The position numbers and the translations under genes were made by a program. 64,000 nt of DNA from Paenibacillus antri (lineage in GTDB: Bacteria > Bacillota > Bacilli > Paenibacillales > YIM-B00363), in NCBI RefSeq assembly GCF_005765165.1, contig NZ_VCIW01000001.1, forward strand, positions 434,001-498,000, given 5' to 3'. How positions within the stretch are numbered: the stretch's first letter is position 1; each line of letters begins with the position of its first letter. The notes below the pieces were generated by a model. It was not told where the DNA came from and ran no database searches. It was given only the letters and a program-made list of their open reading frames with translations. Shown piece after piece: positions 1 to 8,451 of the stretch.

Positions 1-242
1 ATACTCACAATTCTAGTTGCGGTTGCGCTTTCATGTCAATTGATTTCTGCGCGTTTTCGACATGTTTCGCGACGGTTCACCAATGTGCCTTCATCCCCAA
101 GTTTCTCCAACTTTCGGGGGAGGAAACCCTCTGTCTCGCCGCACGGAGCCGGGGCGCCGGATGGAACTTCTTTTCCTTTGTCGTCGTCTACTTTAGTAAG
201 TGATGAAGAAAGTTCATCGAAAGCGAAAGCGAGGTGGCGGAA
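1..242. other. Upstream region of the first gene, no gene assigned
   Basis: This stretch holds no convincing gene. The last 130 bases are rich in short G-tract and C-tract complementarity (GGGGGAGG, GGAGCCGGGGCG, GGATGGAAC) and lead straight into the ribosome site of the gene at 243, so it may be a structured 5' leader. I could not match it to a known riboswitch class. Confidence 0.3.
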
Positions 243-731
243 ATGAATCTTTACTTTCGGGATAACTTTTTCAGTGCGGGCATGACGGAAATTTTGAACG
301 AACGGGAACAACGCGTCGGTCATGTAGATTTGAAGAGCGCCTTCGGCTCATCTATTGAAGTATATGGACAGGACGGCCGGCTGCTGTATCAAGGGAGTTT
401 TCCGATATTCTCGAACAAATGGCAGGTCACCGATGCCAACGGCGGGCAGGTAGGCGTACTGAAGAGCAGACTTACGTTTTTTTCGAAGAAATACACCTAT
501 GACACAGCCGGTCGGGGCAGCTATGAGATTGTGTCGCCGGCATTCTCGAGGGAGTACGACATTACCGACGGATCCGGCATGGTCGCCCGCTTCGAGCAGG
601 TGAACGGTTGGTTTTCCTCGGGGGCGTTTCTTCTGAACAACCGATGCGTCGACTTGGATTCCTACGAACTCGTGGCGGTCATTCTGGGCATGCATGCGAT
701 TCAGAAAAGGCAGCGGTCGGCCGCAAACTAA
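243..731 (+). CDS. Tubby-like / LURP-one-related protein
   Basis: This 162-residue protein has no signal peptide or membrane segment. It is built of short beta-strand blocks ending in one hydrophobic helix (SYELVAVILGMHAI), which is the layout of the LURP-one/tubby C-terminal-like fold (YxjI family). These barrels scaffold or bind lipid; the function of the bacterial versions is not settled. I chose the ATG at 243 because GAGGTGG at 231-237 lies at proper spacing. An in-frame GTG at 234 sits inside that ribosome site and is less likely. The gene stands alone, convergent with the fucosidase operon. Family assignment is from fold-like sequence pattern only. Confidence 0.65.
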   Translation: MNLYFRDNFFSAGMTEILNEREQRVGHVDLKSAFGSSIEVYGQDGRLLYQGSFPIFSNKWQVTDANGGQVGVLKSRLTFFSKKYTYDTAGRGSYEIVSPAFSREYDITDGSGMVARFEQVNGWFSSGAFLLNNRCVDLDSYELVAVILGMHAIQKRQRSAAN

Positions 732-764
732 CCGCGTTTCGACGGCAGCTGCCGCAAGCGTTCA

Positions 765-823
765 AAGAAAAAGCCGTCGTTGCCGCCCAAGGTCTCGGTC
801 TCATTTCGGGCGGCAAAGACGGC
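765..823 (-). terminator. Intrinsic terminator of sugar locus 1
   Basis: A 16-bp stem with one mismatch (773-788 pairs with 808-823) is followed on the minus strand by TTTTTCTTT. It lies just past the stop of the GH29 gene and also separates it from the convergent gene upstream. Confidence 0.75.
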
Positions 824-842
824 GCATTTCATATTTTTCGGT

Positions 843-2105
843 TCAGTTTTCCTCGTCCCCTGCCGGAAACACCGACAGCTCCCGAATTTTCGGCTCTCCT
901 TCGCTTTCCAGGATCTCCAACGCCACGCCCCGAACCTTCACGGCCGGAAGGCGTATGATCCGCTTGTGTCCGATGCTTCGGCCTTCGTACAAGCGAATCC
1001 GCCGCCTCGTCTTCGCGGTTACTACGGTCAATACGAAGCTCCGCACGCACTCCCCGTCCGTCAAATCTTCCCCGATGACGATATGCTCGATGAGCCGCGG
1101 TTCGCGCAGCGTGACCTCCCACTTCCCGTCGCTCTCCGCGAAGTCGGGCAGCGCGGCGATCGGAGCTCCGAATCGGCGGCGAATTTCCGCGCCGAACGCA
1201 AGGAGACGGTCGGTATCGGCGGGCGGCAGACGCCCTTCCCGGTCCGGTCCGATATTGAGCAGCAGGTTCGCTCCGCGCCCGACCGAGAGGGAATAGAGAC
1301 CCATCAGCTCTCTCAAGCTCTTGAGCGTATGCAGGTCGTTGTCGCTGTAAAACCAATTCGACCGCAGCTGCACGTCGCATTCGGCCGGCAGCCACAGCCG
1401 CTCGGCCAACCGATCCGCTTCGTCCGTCAGGATGGAAAATTCGGTGGCGTCCACCGTGTTCCAGCACGGATCCGGCGCGATCCCGTCCTCGTTCCCGACC
1501 CATCGGAAGTCGGGATCGCCCATATTGAAAATGAGGATGTTCGGCTGCATCCGGCGGATTTCGCCGATGATCCGCGGCCAGTCGTACTCGTGATCCTCCG
1601 AGCCGCAGCCGTCGAACCATAAAATATCGATATCTCCGTAATTCGTCAGCAGCTCCGTAATCTGATTGACGAAGTAGTCGTCGTACGCCTTAGCGTCCTG
1701 CGTATAGAAATCCGCCGAACCGTCGTAAGGCGAATAGTAGAGTCCGGGCTTCACGCCGTATTTCCGGCAAGCGTCCGTAAATTCGCGGATGACGTCCCCC
1801 TTGCCGTCCTTCCACGGAGAATGCTCCACGGAGAAGGTCGAGTAACGGGTCGGCCAATTGGAAAAACCGTCGTGGTGCTTGGCGGTAAGCACCGCATAGT
1901 TCATGCCCGCTTCCTTCGCCGTGCGAATCCATTGTTCGCAGTCCAGAAGCGCCGGTCGGAACGCGGAGGGCGACATCGGCCGCTCGTCGAAGTCGACGTA
2001 GCCTTCATAGAAAGTGCGCAGTCCGAAATGCAAAAACAATCCGAACTCCCATTGCTGGTACTCCAGCTGCCGGGCCGTCGGTTTGACTCGGATCGGATCG
2101 GTCAT
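843..2105 (-). CDS. Alpha-L-fucosidase, GH29 family
   Basis: A 420-residue retaining alpha-L-fucosidase. It shows the GH29 N-terminal block (FGLFLHFGLRTFYEG), the TAKHHDGF motif near residue 75-81, and the nucleophile block NYGDIDILWFDG with Asp165 as predicted nucleophile. The catalytic barrel is followed by a shorter beta domain that reaches the end. It has no signal peptide, so it should cleave fucose from imported oligosaccharides in the cytoplasm. GGGGGG precedes the ATG at good spacing. It is the last gene of sugar locus 1, 82 bases after the binding-protein gene. Linkage specificity cannot be read from sequence. Confidence 0.93.
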   Translation of the reverse strand: MTDPIRVKPTARQLEYQQWEFGLFLHFGLRTFYEGYVDFDERPMSPSAFRPALLDCEQWIRTAKEAGMNYAVLTAKHHDGFSNWPTRYSTFSVEHSPWKDGKGDVIREFTDACRKYGVKPGLYYSPYDGSADFYTQDAKAYDDYFVNQITELLTNYGDIDILWFDGCGSEDHEYDWPRIIGEIRRMQPNILIFNMGDPDFRWVGNEDGIAPDPCWNTVDATEFSILTDEADRLAERLWLPAECDVQLRSNWFYSDNDLHTLKSLRELMGLYSLSVGRGANLLLNIGPDREGRLPPADTDRLLAFGAEIRRRFGAPIAALPDFAESDGKWEVTLREPRLIEHIVIGEDLTDGECVRSFVLTVVTAKTRRRIRLYEGRSIGHKRIIRLPAVKVRGVALEILESEGEPKIRELSVFPAGDEEN

Positions 2106-2144
2106 AGGTAATCCCCCCTGCTAAAATAATCCTGTTCAAAGCGA

Positions 2145-2179
2145 GGGCTGTCCTCGGGCTTCGCGCCGCGGGACAGCCC
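2145..2179 (-). other. Intercistronic stem-loop between binding-protein and fucosidase genes
   Basis: GGGCTGTCC at 2145-2153 pairs perfectly with GGACAGCCC at 2171-2179. No T-tract follows, so it is more likely an mRNA-stabilising or partial-readthrough element that keeps lipoprotein expression above that of the downstream enzyme. A comparable hairpin sits at the same place in locus 2. Confidence 0.55.
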
Positions 2180-2187
2180 CGTCGAAC

Positions 2188-3915
2188 TTATTGGTTCGCG
2201 TCGATCGCCTTCTGATGAATTTCCAAGTATCGAGCCGCGTTCAAACCTTCGAACCCCTTCACGTACGCGTCCCAATCCTTCTCGATATTCTTGCTTCCCG
2301 TAATGAATTGGGCCATATTCGAACGCACGTAGCTGGCGATGTTCGTCTGGAGCTGCGCCGCTTCGCTCGCGTCCTTCGAATCGATGAACACACTGCTCGG
2401 ATACACTTGAGTAGATTTGTACGGCTCGTATTTCTTCGACTCCAAATACAATCTAAGCTCATAGCCGCCTTCCGCCAGCGGATCCTGCGGCACGGCCCAC
2501 GAAGCGCGGTATTCCGCGGTCCGGAGGGACGGACCGATCTGCTCCCAGCCGTCGTTGTGCGTCGGCGGCGCCGGTTGATCGCTCGTGATGCGCGCGTACT
2601 TCGCAGGCTGCCCGTCAAGGCCGAGCTCTCCCGCTTGCGCTTCCCGCCACTTCTCGTCCTTGGGGCCGAATTCCTGCCGCGCCACGGCTTCTTCCGTAAA
2701 CAACAGATCGACCAAGCGCATCGCGGCCGCCTGCTGCAGCTCCGACGCCTTATTCGTAATCGCGAATTGCGAGTTGCTCACCCCGCCGTAATAGCCGGCT
2801 TGCTGCACGCCGTTCGGCCCCTTCAGCGGCGGAACGGTCGCATATTCCTTGTGGACGGGATGCTTGTCGTCCGGGGAGTACGCGTAGCTGATCAACGCCG
2901 TCGTAATGGAGCCCAAGACGTTCGGATCGCGGTTCGCCAGCTGGGATACGGCGTCGGCGTTTTGCGTGAACGCCGCCTTGTCGATCAAGCCTTCCGAGAA
3001 CAGCTTGTTCATGTATTCAAGCCCTTGGCGCCATTCGTCCTTATTCGCCGCCAGCTCGACCTTGCCGTCCTTCACCATCAAATACTTGGTCCCGTCGTTA
3101 TAGATGAACGGCGCCATGAGATAGCCGTCGATATTGCCCTCCCACATCGTCTCCAGCGTCGCGCCGGTCAGCGGAATTTCATCCGCCTGTCCGTTCCCGT
3201 TCGGATCCTTCTCCTTGAACGCCTTAAGCACGGTATACAGCTCATCCGGCGTCGTCGGCATCTGCAGGCCGACCTTCTCGATCCACTTTTCGTTAATCCA
3301 GTATTTCTGGGCATAGGTGCAGTGGAAGCATTCGTTAATTTGCGGAATCGCATAAATATTTCCGTCCGGCGCCGTGATCGACTGCTTCAAGTACGGAATG
3401 TCTTCCATCGCCTTCTTTACGTTCGGCGCGTACTTCTCGATCAAGTCGTTCAACGGAAGGAATACGCCTTGCTGGCCGTATTTCATCTGCTCTTCCTTCG
3501 TCAGATTGCCGTGCAGAATGACCTCCGGATAGTCGCCGCTGGCCATCATGAGCTGCTTCCGCTCGTTCAGCGCGTCGTTCGGCGCCAGTTCGAAGTCAAG
3601 GTCGATATTCGTCTTCTCTTCGATCCACTTCGTGTACAGGTTCGTCTCCATATCTTCGATGGACGGATATTGCGGCGCGAATACCTTCAACTTCAGCTTC
3701 TCGGCGACGATCGGGTATTGTCCCGGCGGCGAGACGGCCGGCCCCTCGGCCGCGCCCTTGCCTTGATCTCCGTTCCCGCTCTCGCCGGACTCGCTTACGA
3801 CGCTCGGCTCTTCATTCGAACCGCTGTCCCCGCCCGTCGAGCAAGCGCTAAGCGCCAGCATCGCCGCAAGAAGCGGCAACGCCATCGTACGAATCGACCA
3901 TTTCTTCTGAATCAC
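2188..3915 (-). CDS. Extracellular sugar-binding lipoprotein (LplA type), locus 1
   Basis: A 575-residue ABC substrate-binding lipoprotein. After the start comes a basic stretch, a hydrophobic segment (MALPLLAAMLAL) and the lipobox LSAC, so Cys is the lipidated first residue of the mature protein. An acidic Ser/Gly/Glu linker follows. The body carries the EF-hand-like calcium loop DPNGNGQADEIPL and the family block NECFHCTYAQKYW. A GTG at 3915 is chosen because GGGAGGGG lies 5 bases upstream; an ATG at 3972 in the same frame would add a non-signal-like tail. It delivers oligosaccharide to the two permeases encoded just upstream. The real ligand is unknown; the adjacent fucosidase suggests a fucosylated glycan. 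Confidence 0.92.
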   Translation of the reverse strand: MIQKKWSIRTMALPLLAAMLALSACSTGGDSGSNEEPSVVSESGESGNGDQGKGAAEGPAVSPPGQYPIVAEKLKLKVFAPQYPSIEDMETNLYTKWIEEKTNIDLDFELAPNDALNERKQLMMASGDYPEVILHGNLTKEEQMKYGQQGVFLPLNDLIEKYAPNVKKAMEDIPYLKQSITAPDGNIYAIPQINECFHCTYAQKYWINEKWIEKVGLQMPTTPDELYTVLKAFKEKDPNGNGQADEIPLTGATLETMWEGNIDGYLMAPFIYNDGTKYLMVKDGKVELAANKDEWRQGLEYMNKLFSEGLIDKAAFTQNADAVSQLANRDPNVLGSITTALISYAYSPDDKHPVHKEYATVPPLKGPNGVQQAGYYGGVSNSQFAITNKASELQQAAAMRLVDLLFTEEAVARQEFGPKDEKWREAQAGELGLDGQPAKYARITSDQPAPPTHNDGWEQIGPSLRTAEYRASWAVPQDPLAEGGYELRLYLESKKYEPYKSTQVYPSSVFIDSKDASEAAQLQTNIASYVRSNMAQFITGSKNIEKDWDAYVKGFEGLNAARYLEIHQKAIDANQ

Positions 3916-3993
3916 ATAAACCCCTCCCGTTTGATTCGCATCCTTTTCCGTGTTCCAACTAAGAGTCTTCATATATCCAGTCCTAGAGGCCGG

Positions 3994-4893
3994 TCAGCCC
4001 TTCAACGAACCGATCATCACCCCTTTGACGAAGTGCTTCTGCACGAACGGATAAATCATTAAGATCGGAAGACTCGCGACGACGATCAACGAATATTTCA
4101 GCAAATCCTTAAGCCCCGTCTGCGCCAGCATCTGATCCGCGTTCGACAGCATCGTCGGATCGACCGTATTCAAAATCAGGATGTTCCGCAGGACGATCTG
4201 AAGCGGGAACAGCTCCTGGGACTTCAGAAAAATCAAGGCGTCGAAGTAGGCGTTCCAGTGCCCGACCGCGTACATCAACGTCATGACGGCCAGGATCGGC
4301 TTGGATAACGGCAGGACGACACTAGTCATGAATCGGATATCCGAGCACCCGTCGAGGGACGCCGCCTCCCAGATTTCCTCCGGGAGGGAGCTTTGGAAGA
4401 ACGTCTTCGCGATGATGACCTGAAATACGGCCAAGGCGCCCGGAACGATTAACGCCCAACGCGAATCGATCATGCCCAAATCCTTGACGAGCAAGTAGAA
4501 CGGGATGATTCCGCCGTCGAACAACATCGTGAACACGAGCAGCATCATGATCAGATTCCGCCCGTAGAACGTGCGGCGCGACAGCGGGTACGCGATCAGC
4601 ACGGTGAGCAGCACGTTCACGAACGTCCCGACGACCGTGTAGTAGACGGAATTCGCGAAGCCGCTCCAGATGCTCTTGCTGTCGAACACCGCTTTATACC
4701 CCTCTAGCGAAAACTCGACGGGGAGGATCCACACCTTCCCGGATACGACCGCTTGCGGCGAGCTGAAGGACGAGCTGACGATATGCAGCAGCGGAAGCAG
4801 CACGGCGAGAAGCACGAAGACAAGAAATGTGTAGACTCCTAGTAAAAACAACCGGTCGCCGGCCGATTCCCGGATTCCTCTTACGGACAGCAT
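3994..4893 (-). CDS. ABC sugar permease, YtcP/LplC type, locus 1
   Basis: A 299-residue carbohydrate permease with about six membrane segments. The cytoplasmic EAA loop is clear (ASLDGCSDIRF followed by LPLSKP), the surface that docks the ATP-binding subunit. The N-terminal ESAGDRLFLLGVYTFL and the C-terminal FVQKHFVKGVMIGSLKG are typical of the YtcP/LplC branch. GGAAGGAG precedes the ATG. The gene follows its LplB-type partner by 19 bases and precedes the binding-protein gene, so the three are one transcription unit. No ATPase gene is present; a shared MsmX-type ATPase is inferred. Confidence 0.93.
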   Translation of the reverse strand: MLSVRGIRESAGDRLFLLGVYTFLVFVLLAVLLPLLHIVSSSFSSPQAVVSGKVWILPVEFSLEGYKAVFDSKSIWSGFANSVYYTVVGTFVNVLLTVLIAYPLSRRTFYGRNLIMMLLVFTMLFDGGIIPFYLLVKDLGMIDSRWALIVPGALAVFQVIIAKTFFQSSLPEEIWEAASLDGCSDIRFMTSVVLPLSKPILAVMTLMYAVGHWNAYFDALIFLKSQELFPLQIVLRNILILNTVDPTMLSNADQMLAQTGLKDLLKYSLIVVASLPILMIYPFVQKHFVKGVMIGSLKG

Positions 4894-4912
4894 GTTTTTC
4901 GCTCCTTCCCTG

Positions 4913-5818
4913 CTACCATAGACTGCTTCCGGACAACCGCTTGGCTAATGCGTTGACAAGAAGCAGCAAGACGAGATTGATGACCGAGTTGAACAATCCG
5001 ACGGCGGCGGAGAAGCTGAAGTCCGCGCCGATGAGCCCGACCTTGTACACATAAGTGGAGATGACCTCCGAGGTGCTTAAGTTCAACGGATTTTGCATCA
5101 AGTAAATTTTCTCGAAGCCGAGCTTCATGACGTTGCCGACGTTCAGGACGAGCAGCACGACCGTGACCGGAACGATCGACGGAAGGTCGACGTTCACGAT
5201 TTTCTGAATGCGCGACGCTCCATCCACCCTAGCCGCCTCGTACAACTCCGGATTCACGCCGCTGAGGGCGGCCAAGTAGATGATCGCTCCGTACCCCGTA
5301 TGCTGCCAGACGTCCGACCACACGTAGATCGATTTGAAGAAAGCGGGAATCCCCATGAAATTGACGGTTTCCCAGCCGAACGCCGTATACAGCTTACTGA
5401 CCACCCCGACATTCGGCGACAAGTTCACGATCAGGATCGATACCATAATGACCGTAGAGATAAAGTACGGGGCGTACGTAACCATTTGCACAGACTTCTT
5501 AAACAGCCCGTTGCGAATCTCGTTGAGCGCCAACGCGAGCAGGATCGGCGCCGGGAAGCCGACGGCGATGCCGTATAGGCTGATGCCGAGCGTATTTTTG
5601 ATCAGCAGCCAGAAGTTCGGATTCTGAACGAAGCTTCGGAAATGCTCCAGCCCGACCCACTCGCTTCCCCAAATCCCTTGGATGACATTAAATTCCTTGA
5701 ACGCGATTTGGACGCCGATCATCGGGTAGTACTTGAATAGCAAGATGTAGATCATCGACGGCAAGACGACCAAGTACAGCTGCCAATGCTTCTTTATTTT
5801 TTTCACCGCAACAGACAA
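4913..5818 (-). CDS. ABC sugar permease, LplB type, locus 1
   Basis: A 301-residue permease starting at a TTG with AGGAGG 6-7 bases upstream. The N-terminus HWQLYLVVLPSMIYILLFKYYPMIG and the loop ISTYVYKVGLIGADF belong to the LplB/YtdP-associated branch. The EAA loop reads EAARVDGASRIQKIVNVDLP. Six membrane helices are expected. It is the first gene of the transporter unit, separated from the upstream regulator gene by about 200 bases that contain the regulator's terminator, so it probably has its own AraC-activated promoter there. Confidence 0.93.
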   Translation of the reverse strand: MSVAVKKIKKHWQLYLVVLPSMIYILLFKYYPMIGVQIAFKEFNVIQGIWGSEWVGLEHFRSFVQNPNFWLLIKNTLGISLYGIAVGFPAPILLALALNEIRNGLFKKSVQMVTYAPYFISTVIMVSILIVNLSPNVGVVSKLYTAFGWETVNFMGIPAFFKSIYVWSDVWQHTGYGAIIYLAALSGVNPELYEAARVDGASRIQKIVNVDLPSIVPVTVVLLVLNVGNVMKLGFEKIYLMQNPLNLSTSEVISTYVYKVGLIGADFSFSAAVGLFNSVINLVLLLLVNALAKRLSGSSLW

Positions 5819-5943
5819 TCTCGTTCCTCCTCTTCTCCGGGCTTGTCGCGAGGCTTCGATGCCCCTTCAGCGTAATCGTCTCCGCCGGCGCGCGCCACAC
5901 GCAAAAATCATCGGATGTACGATTTTCTCTTCCCCGTCGTCGC

Positions 5944-5985
5944 GCAAAAAGAAAGCGCGGCGCTCCCGGATCGGGAATGCGCCGC
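5944..5985 (-). terminator. Intrinsic terminator after AraC-type regulator 1
   Basis: GCGGCGC at 5957-5963 pairs with GCGCCGC at 5979-5985, with an inner TCCCG/CGGGA stem. On the minus strand it is followed by a T-rich run (CTTTCTTTTT). It ends the regulator message before the transporter operon. Confidence 0.75.
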
Positions 5986-6017
5986 ACGGATTTCCGTTTC
6001 GGGCAATATTCAATTTT

Positions 6018-8285
6018 CTAGCGTGACGCATTTTTCACCGCGTCGTACCTCTGCCGATTCCGATATTCGCCCGGGGGCACGCCGACGGATTGACGGAACG
6101 CCCGATTGAACGAATTCATATTCGCGTATCCGACCCGCTCCCCGATCTCCTTCACGCTCATGCCCGGCTCCTCCAACAGGAGCGTCTTGGCGCGGCGCAT
6201 GCGCAGCTCGACGAGGAAGTCGATGAAATTCATGCCGAGCGCTTCTTTGAACAGCTTGCTTACATATTTGGAATTCAAGCCGAATTGCTCGCTTAACCGC
6301 TGCAGCGACATATCCGGCTCGGTCGCATGTCGCTCGATGTACTCTCTCACGTTCCGCATCAGCTCATGGCTCGCCCGCTTGCTGCGCTGCTCCTTCATCC
6401 TCTCCAGCAGGACGGCGATCGTCAGCGACACGTGCTGCTCCAGCTCGTCGATCGTATCGAAGCTCGCAAGCGCCGCGCTCCAGCCCGCGGCGCCTTCCTG
6501 CCGCCACCCCTGGTACAGCTCGGGCGAGATTTCCATCATGACGCGATCGATTTGATACGCCAAATAATTCGCCAGGTTGACGATATCCTCGCGGCGCATC
6601 ATCGTCATGCGCATCTGCTCGAATAGCGTTCGCAGCCGTTCCGCCGCCTCGTCGTCGCCCATCCGCAACGCATCGACGAGAGAATGAATGTGTTCGATAT
6701 GGGGCTGCCTCTCGTATTCCGCTCCTTCGGTCTCCTCGACGCTGATGAATCGATTGCTCCCGATGACGGCTTTATAATGAAGCGCCTCGATCGATTGTCG
6801 ATACGAACGGGCTAATCCGCCGACCTCGCTCGCGATCCCTCCGGCGCCGATCGTTACGGTAAACTTGAGATGCTTCGCCACCCATTCCCGGTACGATTCG
6901 AACAGCGCGAAGACGGCTTGATGCGTGAGCTCGGCGTCCGACGGGAAGTGCACGATGCCGGTCAGCCGATTTCGTTCCGTCCATTCCGGCCACGCCCACG
7001 CCTCCGATTTGCCTGCGACTTCTTGCGCCACGCTGCTTAATATAAACTTCAACAGGAATTGATCCCGATCGTCGTACCTCGACTGGAAGTCGGCGTAATG
7101 GTCGATCTCCAGCATAAATACGATGCCTTGCCGAAACTCCTCGGGCTGGCCGAGCTTGGTCATCATCTCCCGCCACTGCTCGGCGCCGATGCCGCGCTCT
7201 CCGGCGAGCAGCTCCCGAAACCAATACTTCTTGCGTAACCCGACGTCCTCTTCGAATTGCGTCTGGTTGCGGTTCGATTGTTCGATCAGATGGTCGAGCG
7301 CGGCTCCGATGAAGTCGAATTCATTCCGGTGCTGACTGCCGAACATGTGGCTCCTGCGCTCCGCCGCATAGCGCTTAATGTTCGAGACGATATGGTCGAT
7401 GGGCTCGTAGTGCTTCCAAGTAATGAAGACGAGGGAGAGCAGCCCGAGCAACACGATGACGACGCCGATATAGGTCCACGCTTGATTGAACTCCAGCAGC
7501 AAGCCGATCACCGGCTGCAGCATCATGCCGCTCTCTACCGTCCAACCGGTATAGCCGGATACGTAGGTCGCCATTCTCTCCTTCTGCAGCGTAGGTTTCT
7601 CCCGTAACGCGCTCCCGTCCGCCGCATTCATCAGGTTCGCGCCATTACGATCGTACAAGTTGACGAAGCTGACCTCGGCGTGATACAGCTCGTTAATCTG
7701 CATCCGCAGTCGTTCGACGTTCACGTTAATGACCACCAGGCCATGAGTGCCTCTCGAGAAGGGAAAGCCTCGAACGAGACTTACGACCTCTCTGCCCGGC
7801 TTGGCCGGAAACTCTTGGAACGTTCGAACGTCGGACCATTGGCTGTCCTTGATCGGGAGTTCATCCCCCAGGAACGCGCGATCCGGGTACGTTCCGAGCG
7901 GGCTGGAGGTTCTGTTGCTAAGGACATGCCCGTCCCGGTAGCGTACGAAATAGATGGAATCGATCAACGGATAGCTGACGGTTAAGTCTTGCATCAGCTT
8001 GACCGAGCGAATGTCGGTATACACATGATTCGGGTCGTTCTCCTCGAAGAAGAGCCGATACTCTTCGTTCGTTAACAGCTCGCGGGTCAGCCGTTCGTCG
8101 ATCGACTTCAAGGAGAATTCGACCGCCCGGATCGCTTGCCTGGCTAACGTCTCGCTCATCGTCACCGCCTGCCGTTGGCTGTGGAAGCTTAGCACTTGGA
8201 AGAAGGCGAAGCACAGGAAGGAGAGTACGACGATAAACACCGGAAGGTACGTCAGCAGCATCCGGTAAAACCCTTTTTTCTTCAT
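6018..8285 (-). CDS. AraC-family regulator with membrane Cache-like sensor, locus 1
   Basis: A 755-residue one-component regulator. A transmembrane helix near residues 8-33 and a second near 270-292 bracket an extracellular sensor domain. A linker (HYEPIDHIV) and a long central cytoplasmic region follow. The C-terminal 100 residues hold two helix-turn-helix units of AraC/XylS type (SLQRLSEQFGLNSKYVSKLF and SVKEIGERVGYANMNSFNRA). It likely senses an extracellular sugar or the loaded lipoprotein and activates the transporter operon directly downstream. GGGAGGG precedes the ATG. A cre-like box lies 33 bases upstream of the start. Confidence 0.92.
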   Translation of the reverse strand: MKKKGFYRMLLTYLPVFIVVLSFLCFAFFQVLSFHSQRQAVTMSETLARQAIRAVEFSLKSIDERLTRELLTNEEYRLFFEENDPNHVYTDIRSVKLMQDLTVSYPLIDSIYFVRYRDGHVLSNRTSSPLGTYPDRAFLGDELPIKDSQWSDVRTFQEFPAKPGREVVSLVRGFPFSRGTHGLVVINVNVERLRMQINELYHAEVSFVNLYDRNGANLMNAADGSALREKPTLQKERMATYVSGYTGWTVESGMMLQPVIGLLLEFNQAWTYIGVVIVLLGLLSLVFITWKHYEPIDHIVSNIKRYAAERRSHMFGSQHRNEFDFIGAALDHLIEQSNRNQTQFEEDVGLRKKYWFRELLAGERGIGAEQWREMMTKLGQPEEFRQGIVFMLEIDHYADFQSRYDDRDQFLLKFILSSVAQEVAGKSEAWAWPEWTERNRLTGIVHFPSDAELTHQAVFALFESYREWVAKHLKFTVTIGAGGIASEVGGLARSYRQSIEALHYKAVIGSNRFISVEETEGAEYERQPHIEHIHSLVDALRMGDDEAAERLRTLFEQMRMTMMRREDIVNLANYLAYQIDRVMMEISPELYQGWRQEGAAGWSAALASFDTIDELEQHVSLTIAVLLERMKEQRSKRASHELMRNVREYIERHATEPDMSLQRLSEQFGLNSKYVSKLFKEALGMNFIDFLVELRMRRAKTLLLEEPGMSVKEIGERVGYANMNSFNRAFRQSVGVPPGEYRNRQRYDAVKNASR

Positions 8286-8317
8286 GGCTACCCTCCCGAA
8301 ACATTCGTTCTCTTAGC

Positions 8318-8331
8318 TTAAAGCGCTTACA
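8318..8331. promoter_or_regulatory. cre-like box (CcpA) upstream of regulator 1
   Basis: TTAAAGCGCTTACA differs by one base from the ideal Bacillus cre sequence TGAAAGCGCTTACA. Its place, just upstream of the regulator gene at 8285, fits carbon catabolite repression of sugar locus 1. CcpA binding is inferred. Confidence 0.6.
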
Positions 8332-8395
8332 TAAGAGTTGGCAATACCTTGTTCTTGGGAGTTGTCGAGCGAATCGACGCGATCGAAACTGCTTG

Positions 8396-8442
8396 CAAAA
8401 CAGCAAATGCTCCGGACAGAAAATTGTCGCAGAGCATTTGCT
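8396..8442 (-). terminator. Intrinsic terminator of the 8452-9615 gene
   Basis: AGCAAATGCT at 8402-8411 pairs perfectly with AGCATTTGCT at 8433-8442, with extra inner pairing, and TGTTTTGC follows on the minus strand. Confidence 0.6.
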
Positions 8443-8451
8443 CTTACAGCC

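Noticed and set aside
40-242. Possible ydaO-type (c-di-AMP) riboswitch before the first gene
   Set aside because: G-rich blocks resemble part of that motif, but the conserved CAGCUAAC and related core segments are not present, and the region is short.
2191-4062. Very long plus-strand open frame opposite the locus 1 lipoprotein
   Set aside because: It mirrors the high-GC codon pattern of the minus-strand gene; its product is Arg/Leu-rich with no domain.
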